From the NCBI GenBank assembly GCA_019423795.1, contig JAHZAT010000103.1, positions 1 through 36,687 of the forward strand: a stretch of DNA of 36,687 nucleotides, in the 5' to 3' direction. Each line of letters starts with the position of its first letter. Positions within the stretch are counted from its first letter, which is position 1. The DNA is from Clostridiales bacterium. GTDB taxonomy: Bacteria > Bacillota > Clostridia > Lachnospirales > Lachnospiraceae. The notes beneath the pieces were generated by a model. The model did not search any database. It was not told where the DNA came from and was given only the letters and a program-made list of their open reading frames with translations. The translations under genes and the position numbers were made by a program. This document shows positions 8,313 through 16,012 of the stretch, one piece after another.

Positions 8313-11300
8313 TCAAAGAGATGCTGACATCTTAGTATCTGCTGCGGCAGGTTCTGGAAAGACGGCGGTACTGGTAGAACGTATTATACAAAAGATCACG
8401 GACGAAAAACATCCGATCGATGTGGATCATCTGCTTGTCGTGACATTTACGAAAGCAGCAGCAGGGGAGATGAAAGAAAGGATTATGGCGGCACTTGATG
8501 AAAAGGTGCGGGAATTTCCAGGAAATCAGCATTTTGTTAAGCAGCTGTCATTGATCCACAAGGCACAGATCACAACGATCCATAGTTTTTGTATGAATCT
8601 GATTCGTGATTATTTTTATGTGCTTGGTATTGATCCAAATACAGTACCGGGGGATGAAGGAAGATTATCTGCAATAAGAAAAGAAATATTGGATGATCTG
8701 TTGGAAGAAGCTTATGAGAAAAAAGAAGAAGATTTTATCAATCTGATCGAATCTTATTCTCCAGGAAAAAATGATAATATCATCAGTGAATATATTTTAA
8801 AGTTATATGAAAATGCAAGAAGCCACAGGGAACCAGAAAAATGGCTTGATCAGGCAGAAGAAAATATTTCAGTAGAGACAAAAGAACAGTTTGATCAGGC
8901 ACCATTTATGAAGATCATCTTAAGAGATGCAAGATTTTCGATAGATGGTGCATATGATACGATTCAGGAAGCATTAGAACTGGCACTTTCTCCTGGTGGA
9001 CCATATTTTTATGAAAAAACACTGCGAAAAGATTTAGAGATCATCATAAAGATCAAAGAAGCACAGACATTTTCTAAATTATGTGAAAGCTTTGTAAAGA
9101 TGGAGAAACCACGACTTTCTGGACGTAAGAAAAAAACAGATGAGATTGATGAAATGCTTCAGGATCAGTGTAAGTATGAAAGAAATCAGGCGTACAATCT
9201 GCTTGATGATCTGAAAGCAGCATATTTTTATGAAAATGAGGCAGAAATTTTTCATGAATTAAGAAGGATTAAAAGTCCATTAAAAGGATTGATCGATCTG
9301 ACGAGAGAATTTATGATCCGTTATGATGAGAAAAAGAAGAATGAAAATATCATGGATTTCGATGATATGGAACATTTTGCGCTGGAACTTTTGATCGATC
9401 ATTATGATGAGGAAGGCAATCCAGTGCCAAGTAAGATCGCAAGAGAAAAGTCCGATGGATACGAAGAAATCTATATCGATGAATATCAAGACAGTAACTA
9501 TATTCAGGATGCGATTTTAAGGAGTGTATCCAAAGAATCCGAAGGCGGTCATAATATGTTTATGGTAGGGGATGTTAAGCAGAGTATTTATAGTTTCCGA
9601 CTGGCAAGGCCAGAGCTGTTTCTTGAAAAATATCATGGATATCAGCAAAAGGGGGAAGAATATCAGCTCATTGAGCTCCGTAATAATTTCCGAAGCCGCA
9701 GTGAGGTCCTTACATTTGTCAATGACGTGTTTTACCAGATCATGCATGAAGATCTTGGAAATATCGAATATACTCAAAATGTTGCTCTTGTTCCAACGAT
9801 GGAATTTGAACAGGGATGTGATGCACAGACAGAACTGTTACTGTTAGAATCTAATGAAGTCAAAGACTCGGAAGAAGACGCAGTTGTTTTGGAAGCCAGA
9901 ATGATCGCAACAAGGATTCATGAGATGATCGATGGAGAAGATCCAATGATGGTCACTGGAAAAGATGAAGAAGGCAATATGATTTTAAGAAAAGCCAAAT
10001 ACAGTGATATCGTTATTTTGCTTCGTTCTATGAAGACAAATGCGGAAGTGATCCAGAAAGAATTGATGAATGCGGGAATCCCAGCATTTGCAAATAATCA
10101 GAAAGGGTATTTTGATACGGTGGAGATCCGCACGTTATTAAGTTTATTGTCTGTAGTTGATAATATATATATGGATATTGATCTTGCAGCTGTCTTAAGG
10201 TCTCCAATGATCGGGATGTCGGAGGAAGAACTAGGACGATTAAAGGTAGATGGAGAAAAAGATTCTCTCTATGAATGTCTTTGTGAGACGAAAGATAAGA
10301 TGGAAAAATCAAAGAAAGCACTGGAATTGCTTGATCTGTTACGGGATGCCAAGACATATCTGCCATTAACACAGTTGATCTGGCTGGCTCTAGAAAAAAG
10401 TGGGTATTATCATTATGCAGGAGCCATGCCGCAAGGAAAAAAACGACAAGGAAATATCCTGATGCTCGTTGAACATGCAAAAGCTTTTGAAAGCAGCCAG
10501 ATCAAGGGATTGTTTCATTTTGTGCGGTTTATCGAACAGTGCAGGGAATACGATATGGATTATGGAGAGGCAAATACGATGAGCGAAGATCAGGATCTGG
10601 TCCGTATTTCCAGTATCCATAAAAGTAAGGGATTGGAATATCCGATTGTTTTTGTATCAAAGATCCATCAGAAATTTAATTTAAGGGATGGGAATGGAAG
10701 TATGATCTTCCACGGAGATTATTTTATCGGAGCAGATCATATTGATCCCGTTTATCGTACAAGAAAGAAGACGATCTTAAAGAATCTGATCAAAAATCAG
10801 ATGACAAGAGAGTCTTTAGGAGAAGAATTAAGAGTTCTTTATGTTGCAATGACAAGAGCAAAAGAAAAACTGATCTTGACTGGAATCAAGAAAGATGATA
10901 TTGACTGGAATGCAAAAGGAGAGGTCACAGCAATTGAGCGTTTGAGCGGAAGGAGTTATTTTGACTGGATCAAAAAGGCACTTCCGATGATTCCAAAACA
11001 GGATTATCGATTGAAAATCTATACTCTGGAAGATCTTTTGTGGCAGCAGGAAGGAAATGAACTTCTTCATGAGATGAACCGCCAGATCTTCTATGAACGT
11101 CTAAATGATCAGATTCCAAACGAAAATGTAAAAGCACTGAAAGAGAGTTTTGCATATCATTACCGCAATGAGGCAGAGACAAAAGGTCGTTTAAAATATT
11201 CTGTATCAGAGATCAAACGTATGAGTCAGGCAGCAGATACTGAGGAAGTGATGTATTCATCTGTTTCTATGGAGAAAGAAAAAAGGATACCATCATTTGT

Positions 11301-11844
11301 CAAGAAAACTGAAAAGATTTCAGCGGCATCCAAAGGTACGATCATTCACAAAGTTTTTGAATTACTAGATTTTTCCAAAGACTATACAATGAAAAGTTTA
11401 AACGAAGATATCGAAAGATGGATCTCTCTTGGAAAATTAAAAAAAGAATATGAAAAAGTAATCTATCGAAAAGAAATCCTCGCTCTGACGAGATCAGAAC
11501 TTGGGAAGAGGATGAAAGAGGCAGCACAGAAGAAACTGCTGTATAAAGAACGGCAGTTCGTGACGGGAATTCCATTTTCTGACATGGACAAAGAAGCAAA
11601 AACGGATGATTTTGTTGTTGTTCAGGGAATTATTGATGTATATTTTGAGGAAGAAGATAAAATTATTTTGGTAGATTATAAAACAGACCGGGTCAGAGAA
11701 GGGGAAGAGGATATTTTGATCAGACGTTATCGTGCACAGATGGAATCTTACCAACAAGCATTGGAAAAGATCACAGGAAAGTGTGTAAAAGAAATTTACA
11801 TTTATTCTGTAACCCTGCAAAAAACAATTCCCGTGCATGTATGA
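8278..11844 (+). CDS. addA: ATP-dependent helicase/nuclease subunit A (AddA)
   Basis: A 1188-residue UvrD/Rep-like (SF1) 3'-5' helicase with a C-terminal nuclease, partner of AddB. The helicase motifs appear in order: Q-motif KQQQKVI (5-11), Walker A AAGSGKT (23-29), the TFTKAAAGEMKERI segment, TTIHSFC, Walker B YIDEYQDSN (near 398), GDVKQSIYSFR, LRNNFRSR, SSIHKSKGLEYPIV (motif V region) and LRVLYVAMTRAKEKL (motif VI). The nuclease domain shows KGTIIHKVFELLDF, GIIDVYFEEE and ILVDYKTDRV (near 1130), followed by YRAQMESYQQAL, all consistent with an active enzyme. GAGGAGGG precedes the ATG within the end of addB, so the two are translationally coupled, as is usual for addBA operons. Confidence 0.96.
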   Translation: MPWTKQQQKVIDQRDADILVSAAAGSGKTAVLVERIIQKITDEKHPIDVDHLLVVTFTKAAAGEMKERIMAALDEKVREFPGNQHFVKQLSLIHKAQITTIHSFCMNLIRDYFYVLGIDPNTVPGDEGRLSAIRKEILDDLLEEAYEKKEEDFINLIESYSPGKNDNIISEYILKLYENARSHREPEKWLDQAEENISVETKEQFDQAPFMKIILRDARFSIDGAYDTIQEALELALSPGGPYFYEKTLRKDLEIIIKIKEAQTFSKLCESFVKMEKPRLSGRKKKTDEIDEMLQDQCKYERNQAYNLLDDLKAAYFYENEAEIFHELRRIKSPLKGLIDLTREFMIRYDEKKKNENIMDFDDMEHFALELLIDHYDEEGNPVPSKIAREKSDGYEEIYIDEYQDSNYIQDAILRSVSKESEGGHNMFMVGDVKQSIYSFRLARPELFLEKYHGYQQKGEEYQLIELRNNFRSRSEVLTFVNDVFYQIMHEDLGNIEYTQNVALVPTMEFEQGCDAQTELLLLESNEVKDSEEDAVVLEARMIATRIHEMIDGEDPMMVTGKDEEGNMILRKAKYSDIVILLRSMKTNAEVIQKELMNAGIPAFANNQKGYFDTVEIRTLLSLLSVVDNIYMDIDLAAVLRSPMIGMSEEELGRLKVDGEKDSLYECLCETKDKMEKSKKALELLDLLRDAKTYLPLTQLIWLALEKSGYYHYAGAMPQGKKRQGNILMLVEHAKAFESSQIKGLFHFVRFIEQCREYDMDYGEANTMSEDQDLVRISSIHKSKGLEYPIVFVSKIHQKFNLRDGNGSMIFHGDYFIGADHIDPVYRTRKKTILKNLIKNQMTRESLGEELRVLYVAMTRAKEKLILTGIKKDDIDWNAKGEVTAIERLSGRSYFDWIKKALPMIPKQDYRLKIYTLEDLLWQQEGNELLHEMNRQIFYERLNDQIPNENVKALKESFAYHYRNEAETKGRLKYSVSEIKRMSQAADTEEVMYSSVSMEKEKRIPSFVKKTEKISAASKGTIIHKVFELLDFSKDYTMKSLNEDIERWISLGKLKKEYEKVIYRKEILALTRSELGKRMKEAAQKKLLYKERQFVTGIPFSDMDKEAKTDDFVVVQGIIDVYFEEEDKIILVDYKTDRVREGEEDILIRRYRAQMESYQQALEKITGKCVKEIYIYSVTLQKTIPVHV

Positions 11845-11865
11845 AATTTCTGATTTGTCATATTC
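11835..11865 (+). promoter_or_regulatory. Possible forespore (sigma-G-type) promoter before the spore protein gene
   Basis: GCATG (11835-11839) and CATATTC (11859-11865) resemble the sigma-G consensus GHATR - about 18 bases - CATWHTA. The spacing here is 19 bases and the last -10 base is off. This is weak, but it is placed as expected for a small spore protein gene at the end of a vegetative operon. Confidence 0.3.
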
Positions 11866-11892
11866 TAAGAATAGAAAATGACAAATCAGAAA
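11847..11892 (+). repeat. Perfect 15-bp inverted repeat ahead of the spore protein gene
   Basis: Arms 11847-11861 and 11878-11892 are perfectly complementary (TTTCTGATTTGTCAT and its reverse complement) around a 16-base loop. There is no T-tract after it. The right arm ends at the AAGGAAG ribosome-binding site, so in a readthrough addA message the hairpin would sit next to the site and could limit translation or mark an mRNA 3' end. Confidence 0.7.
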
Positions 11893-11903
11893 GGAAGAAG
11901 ATT

Positions 11904-12122
11904 ATGCCAAAGGAAAAGGATTTTATAGAAAAGACATTCGAAGAAATGAATGAGATGGAACGGTTAAAATATGAAACTGCTGCAGAACTTGGTCTGCTTG
12001 ATCAACTAAAGAAGAGTGGATGGAAGTCATTATCAGCCAGTGAAACAGGAAGATTAGGCGGGATCATGAACCGTAAGATAAGAAAGCAGAAGGAAAGTCA
12101 GGAAAATACGAAAGGAAGTTAA
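11904..12122 (+). CDS. Small acid-soluble spore protein, alpha/beta type (SspF-like)
   Basis: A 72-residue basic protein that should coat and protect DNA in the dormant spore. The core LKYETAAELGLLDQLKKSGW (about residues 19-38), followed by SASETGRLGG, matches the alpha/beta SASP family and in particular the SspF-like branch (KYELAKDLG...GGW). The usual second helix is replaced by a short basic tail, NRKIRKQKESQENTKGS. A longer frame begins at 11781 inside addA, but AAGGAAG six bases before the ATG at 11904 and the family start favour this one. The next gene starts one base after the stop. The position behind addBA is unusual for a forespore gene. Family assignment is good; the precise paralogue is uncertain. 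Confidence 0.75.
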   Translation: MPKEKDFIEKTFEEMNEMERLKYETAAELGLLDQLKKSGWKSLSASETGRLGGIMNRKIRKQKESQENTKGS

Positions 12123-12123
12123 A

Positions 12124-12681
12124 ATGAACAAACCATGTTTTATCGCAGTGACAAATAGAAATCTATGTAAACGACCATTTTTTGATGTGATCGAGGATCT
12201 GTCAAAGAAAGATGTGAAAACGATCGTATTAAGAGAAAAGGATCTGTCAGAAGAAGAGTACTATGAGATCGCAGAGAAATGTAAGGAAATCTGTGACAGA
12301 AACGGTGCTTCCTTAACCATTCATAATTTTATCGATGTGGCAAGAAGACTTGGAATCAAGAAGATTCATCTTCCATATCCGGTATTTTTAAAAGAAGCGG
12401 GGAATCTGTCTGATTTTGAATCTGTCAGCACATCGATCCATAAGCCAGAAGAGGCGATAAAAGCACAGAAACTGGGGGTGGATTTTGTGTTTGCAGGACA
12501 TGTCTTTGTGACAGATTGTAAAAAAGGTCTGCCGCCAAGGGGACTTGAATTTTTGACGGATGTGGTAAATGCGGTCAAGATTCCGGTGTATGGAATTGGT
12601 GGAATTAATGAAGAAAATATTACAAAGATCATGGAATGCGGGGCAGCGGGAGGCTGCATGATGTCAGGATTCATGAAATAA
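12124..12681 (+). CDS. Thiamine phosphate synthase family protein (ThiE/TenI-like)
   Basis: A 185-residue TIM-barrel protein of the ThiE/TenI family. ThiE joins hydroxymethylpyrimidine pyrophosphate to thiazole phosphate; TenI isomerises the thiazole. Visible signatures are TIVLREKDLSEEEYYEIA (residues about 37-54), IKKIHLPYP in place of the common HLGQ-D, TSIHKPEEAIKAQKLGVDFVF, the phosphate-binding GHVF.T.CKKGLPPRGLEFL, and the final loop PVYGIGGINEENI. The ThiE pyrimidine-site residues are not all recognisable, and HLP instead of HLGQxD leans towards TenI or a divergent ThiE. No other thi gene or TPP riboswitch is nearby. It starts one base after the spore protein stop, with AAGGAAG upstream, so it is probably co-transcribed and translationally coupled. 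Confidence 0.8.
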   Translation: MNKPCFIAVTNRNLCKRPFFDVIEDLSKKDVKTIVLREKDLSEEEYYEIAEKCKEICDRNGASLTIHNFIDVARRLGIKKIHLPYPVFLKEAGNLSDFESVSTSIHKPEEAIKAQKLGVDFVFAGHVFVTDCKKGLPPRGLEFLTDVVNAVKIPVYGIGGINEENITKIMECGAAGGCMMSGFMK

Positions 12682-12684
12682 AAA

Positions 12685-12713
12685 TTGAAATTGAATGGTA
12701 TCTATGTTAAGAT
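12685..12713 (+). promoter_or_regulatory. Sigma-A-type promoter for the cls operon
   Basis: TTGAAA (12685-12690), a 17-base spacer and TAAGAT (12708-12713), with TG just upstream of the -10 box. Confidence 0.45.
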
Positions 12714-12750
12714 GAAAAGAAGTAGCTTTTGAAGAAGGTAAGGACGTAAG

Positions 12751-14313
12751 ATGAAGATAGCAGAACATTTAACAAAACCAATTTCAAAAATTCTTAAATT
12801 TTTACTTCGAAGACTGGTATTCGTGACCGTTGCGATCATTTTACAAATGATCTGGATGACCTATATGGTTGTGGTGATCGGAGAATATTCCAAAGCGATC
12901 GAATGGGTATTTCGCATATTCAGCATTACTGTTGTGATCTATATTGCGAATAAAGATGATAATCCGGCGTATAAACTTGCATGGACGATACCAATCCTTT
13001 TGTTTCCGATTTTTGGCGGATTCTTATATCTGGTCCTGGGAGATAAGCAGCCAGCGAAGAAGCTCCGTATGGAACTTGAACAGTCGATCGAGGATACAGA
13101 ATTTCTGCTTGGACAGGATTATGGAGTGATGGAACGACTGGAACAGGAAGATTATCAAGTCGCAGGACAGGCAAAGTATATAGATCAGTATGGTGGATAT
13201 CCGATTTACGAGAATTCCGATGCGAAGTATTATCCATCGGGAGAGGCAATGTTTGAAGAACTGATCGAGGACCTTAAGAAGGCAAAGCATTATATCTTTA
13301 TGGAATTTTTTATTGTTTCAAGAGGATATATGTGGGATACGATCTTGGAAGTTCTGAAAGACAGAGTCAATGATGGTGTTGAAGTACGTTTTATGTACGA
13401 TGATGTAGGATGTGTGGATCTGCTCCCTTATAAATATTACAAAGAGCTTGAGCGGTTTGGGATCATGGCGATGCCATTTAATCCGATCAAACCATTTGTT
13501 TCAACGGCATGGAATAACAGAGATCATAGAAAAGTAGTTGTGATCGATGGGCATACCGCATATACTGGTGGATTGAATTTATCTGATGAATATATTAATA
13601 AGGTTGAACGTTTTGGATATTGGAAAGATGCCGGACTTAAGGTGACGGGAGATGCAGTGTGGAATTTCACTGTTATGTTTTTGCAGGTATGGAATGCAAT
13701 CCGTAAGACAGATGAAGGATATGGAGCCTTTCTGCCACATAAGCATTATGAAGATGCCTTTAAAGGAAAGGGATTTATACAACCTTATGCGGATAATCCA
13801 TTAGATCATGAGATCGTTGGAGAGAACGTATATTTAAATATCATTAATACTGCAAATCATTATGTTTATATTTACACCCCATATCTGATCATTGACAACG
13901 AGATGACAACAGCTCTTTGCCTTGCTGCCAAAAGAGGGGTTGATATAAAGATCGTAACTCCTGGAATTCCAGATAAGAAGTTAGTATTCTTATTGACACA
14001 ATCTTATTATAAGCAGTTGGTGGAAGCTGGAATTCATATTTATGAATATACTCCTGGGTTTATTCATGCAAAGTGTTTTGCAAGTGATGATAAGGTGGCA
14101 ACAGTTGGAACGATCAACATGGATTATCGAAGCCTTTATCTGCATTTTGAAAATGGTGTTTTTATGTATAAGAATGATGCAGTTATGCAGTTAAAACATG
14201 ATATGGAGAAAACATTTGAGATCAGCCAGAGGATTACAAAAGAGATGTGTCAAGGAAATTTAAGAAAAACATTGACGCAGAGTGTCTTACGATTACTGGC
14301 ACCATTACTATAA
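12751..14313 (+). CDS. cls: Cardiolipin synthase (phospholipase D family)
   Basis: A 520-residue membrane enzyme that condenses two phosphatidylglycerol molecules to cardiolipin and glycerol. Two or three hydrophobic segments fill residues about 10-95 (the N-terminal PLDc_N region, ending near FLYLVLGDKQPAKKL). Both phospholipase D catalytic HKD motifs are present: NNRDHRKVVVIDGHTAYTGG (near residues 252-271) and FIHAKCFASDDKVATVGTIN (near 434-453). The length is that of Firmicute Cls (about 480-510). It is preceded by AAGGTAAGGA and its own promoter. The methyltransferase and Hsp33 genes follow at 9 and 11 bases and probably share the transcript. Confidence 0.93.
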   Translation: MKIAEHLTKPISKILKFLLRRLVFVTVAIILQMIWMTYMVVVIGEYSKAIEWVFRIFSITVVIYIANKDDNPAYKLAWTIPILLFPIFGGFLYLVLGDKQPAKKLRMELEQSIEDTEFLLGQDYGVMERLEQEDYQVAGQAKYIDQYGGYPIYENSDAKYYPSGEAMFEELIEDLKKAKHYIFMEFFIVSRGYMWDTILEVLKDRVNDGVEVRFMYDDVGCVDLLPYKYYKELERFGIMAMPFNPIKPFVSTAWNNRDHRKVVVIDGHTAYTGGLNLSDEYINKVERFGYWKDAGLKVTGDAVWNFTVMFLQVWNAIRKTDEGYGAFLPHKHYEDAFKGKGFIQPYADNPLDHEIVGENVYLNIINTANHYVYIYTPYLIIDNEMTTALCLAAKRGVDIKIVTPGIPDKKLVFLLTQSYYKQLVEAGIHIYEYTPGFIHAKCFASDDKVATVGTINMDYRSLYLHFENGVFMYKNDAVMQLKHDMEKTFEISQRITKEMCQGNLRKTLTQSVLRLLAPLL

Positions 14314-14322
14314 GAGGATGAG

Positions 14323-15057
14323 ATGGAAAGTTACAGAGATTTTGCAAGGGTGTATGATGAATTTATGGATCAGACCCCATATGATGAATGGTTTTTAAAT
14401 ATTTTAAATATATTCAAAGAATATAAGATTGATAAAGATGCACAGGTATTAGATCTTGGATGTGGGACAGGAAAGATGGCACGAAAGCTTGCAAGAGAAG
14501 GTTATCAGGTTACGGCTGTTGATAATTCTATGGATATGCTGGAGATTGCGGCTAGTGAAGAGGATGATCATATTTTATATGTATTGCAGGACATGGTGTC
14601 ATTAGAGCTTCCGCAGCAGGTAGATGCAGCGGTTAGTATCTGTGATTGTATGAATTATATTCTAGAGGAAGAAGATTTAAAAGAAGCATTCAGAAGAGTC
14701 AGAGAATTTTTAAAAGAAGATGGTGTGTTTGTATTTGATATGAACAGTCATTATAAGTATAAAGAGATCCTTGCGTGCAATACATTTGCAGAAGACCGTG
14801 AGGATGCGAGCTTTATCTGGGATAATTTTTATGATGAAGAAGAACGTATCAATGAATATCAGTTGAGCCTGTTTATTCAGAATGAGCAAGGTACATATAA
14901 CAAGTACGAAGAATTACATTTACAGAAAGCTTACGAACAAGAAGAGGTTGTAAGCTTTCTTTATGAAGCGGGATTTTCATCCGTGCGTGTTCTGGATGCA
15001 GAGACAATGGATAAAGTTAAAGAAGATACACAAAGATTATATTATATTGCAAATTGA
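14323..15057 (+). CDS. Class I SAM-dependent methyltransferase (YqeM-like)
   Basis: A 244-residue cytoplasmic enzyme with the Rossmann-like methyltransferase fold. Motif I is VLDLGCGTGKMARKLAREG (about residues 43-61), followed by the acidic VTAVDNSMDML and the motif IV region VDAAVSICDCMNYI. The opening SYRDFARVYDEFMDQTPYDEW is characteristic of the Bacillus YqeM group, whose substrate is not established. The ATG follows AGAGGATGAG. The gene sits between cls and hslO with tight spacing. Substrate unknown. Confidence 0.85.
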   Translation: MESYRDFARVYDEFMDQTPYDEWFLNILNIFKEYKIDKDAQVLDLGCGTGKMARKLAREGYQVTAVDNSMDMLEIAASEEDDHILYVLQDMVSLELPQQVDAAVSICDCMNYILEEEDLKEAFRRVREFLKEDGVFVFDMNSHYKYKEILACNTFAEDREDASFIWDNFYDEEERINEYQLSLFIQNEQGTYNKYEELHLQKAYEQEEVVSFLYEAGFSSVRVLDAETMDKVKEDTQRLYYIAN

Positions 15058-15068
15058 AAGGAAAAAAG

Positions 15069-15950
15069 ATGAACGATTATATTATCAGAGGAACAGCAGC
15101 AAATGACCAGGTTCGTTTTTTTGCTGCATATACAAAAGATGTCGTGGAGACAGCAAGACAGAAACATAATACAAGTCCGGTAGCAACGGCAGCACTTGGA
15201 AGATTATTAACAGCCGGAGCTATGATGGGAAGTATGTGTAAGAATGACAGTGATGTGATCACATTACAGATTCAGTGCAGTGGACCGATCGGTGGGTTGA
15301 CAGTAACAGCTGATTCTAAGGCAAATGTGAAAGGGTATGTAAATAATCCAGATGTGATGCTTCCTCCAAGTAAAGAAGGAAAATTAGATGTTGGGAAAGC
15401 ATTAGATCTAGGTGTTTTGACAGTGATCAAGGATATTGGATTAAAAGAGCCTTATTCAGGACAGACACATTTAGTATCTGGAGAGATCGCAGAAGATTTA
15501 ACATATTATTTTGCGGCAAGTGAGCAGATTCCAACATCTGTAGCACTTGGAGTTTTAATGAACAAAGATAACACGGTTCGTCAGGCAGGTGGATTTATCA
15601 TTCAGATGATGCCATATGCAGAGGAAGAGACGATCAGTAAGTTAGAGAAGAAGATCGCAGAATTCAAATCCGTAACTTATGCATTAGAGCATGAACATAC
15701 ACCAGAGAAGATGATGGAGGATCTTTTAGGTGATATGGATATGAAGATCTATGAGAAAGTTCCAACACAATTTCATTGTAACTGTTCCAAAGAGAGAGTA
15801 GAAAAAGCAGTGATTTCTGTTGGGAAAAAAGAGATTCAGAACATGATCGATGATGGAGAGCCAATTGAAGTAAACTGCCATTTCTGTAATACACATTATC
15901 ATTACAGTGTGGATGATCTTAAGAGAATGTTAAATGAGGCAACAAGATAA
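15069..15950 (+). CDS. hslO: Redox-regulated chaperone Hsp33
   Basis: A 293-residue cytoplasmic holdase that is inactive when reduced and activated by oxidation of its zinc-bound cysteines, protecting unfolding proteins during oxidative or bleach stress. The fold begins IIRGTAANDQVRFFAAYT, and the core includes LQIQCSGPIGGLTVTAD and DGEPIEVNCHFCNTHY. The C-terminal zinc site is complete: Cys-X-Cys in FHCNCSKERV and Cys-X2-Cys in CHFCNTHY. An in-frame TTG lies at 15054, but GAAAGGAAAA (15054-15063) just before the ATG at 15069 and the family N-terminus favour the ATG. It is the last gene of the cls cluster and is closed by a strong terminator. Confidence 0.95.
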   Translation: MNDYIIRGTAANDQVRFFAAYTKDVVETARQKHNTSPVATAALGRLLTAGAMMGSMCKNDSDVITLQIQCSGPIGGLTVTADSKANVKGYVNNPDVMLPPSKEGKLDVGKALDLGVLTVIKDIGLKEPYSGQTHLVSGEIAEDLTYYFAASEQIPTSVALGVLMNKDNTVRQAGGFIIQMMPYAEEETISKLEKKIAEFKSVTYALEHEHTPEKMMEDLLGDMDMKIYEKVPTQFHCNCSKERVEKAVISVGKKEIQNMIDDGEPIEVNCHFCNTHYHYSVDDLKRMLNEATR

Positions 15951-15966
15951 GCCGTTTTAAATGTGG

Positions 15967-15993
15967 AGAATCCTGCTTTGCAGGATTCTTTTT
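15967..15993 (+). terminator. Intrinsic terminator after hslO
   Basis: A 10-bp stem AGAATCCTGC / GCAGGATTCT with a TTT loop and T-tract. The same stem occurs after the phosphofructokinase gene at 25810-25832. The next gene's ribosome-binding site follows within ten bases. Confidence 0.85.
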
Positions 15994-16012
15994 GAATAAT
16001 GGAGGAAAACTG

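Noticed and set aside
10028..10480. 150-codon minus-strand open frame inside addA
   Set aside because: Shadow of conserved helicase coding sequence.
11781..11903. N-terminal extension of the spore protein frame
   Set aside because: Lies mostly inside the end of addA, is unlike any SASP, and has no ribosome-binding site.
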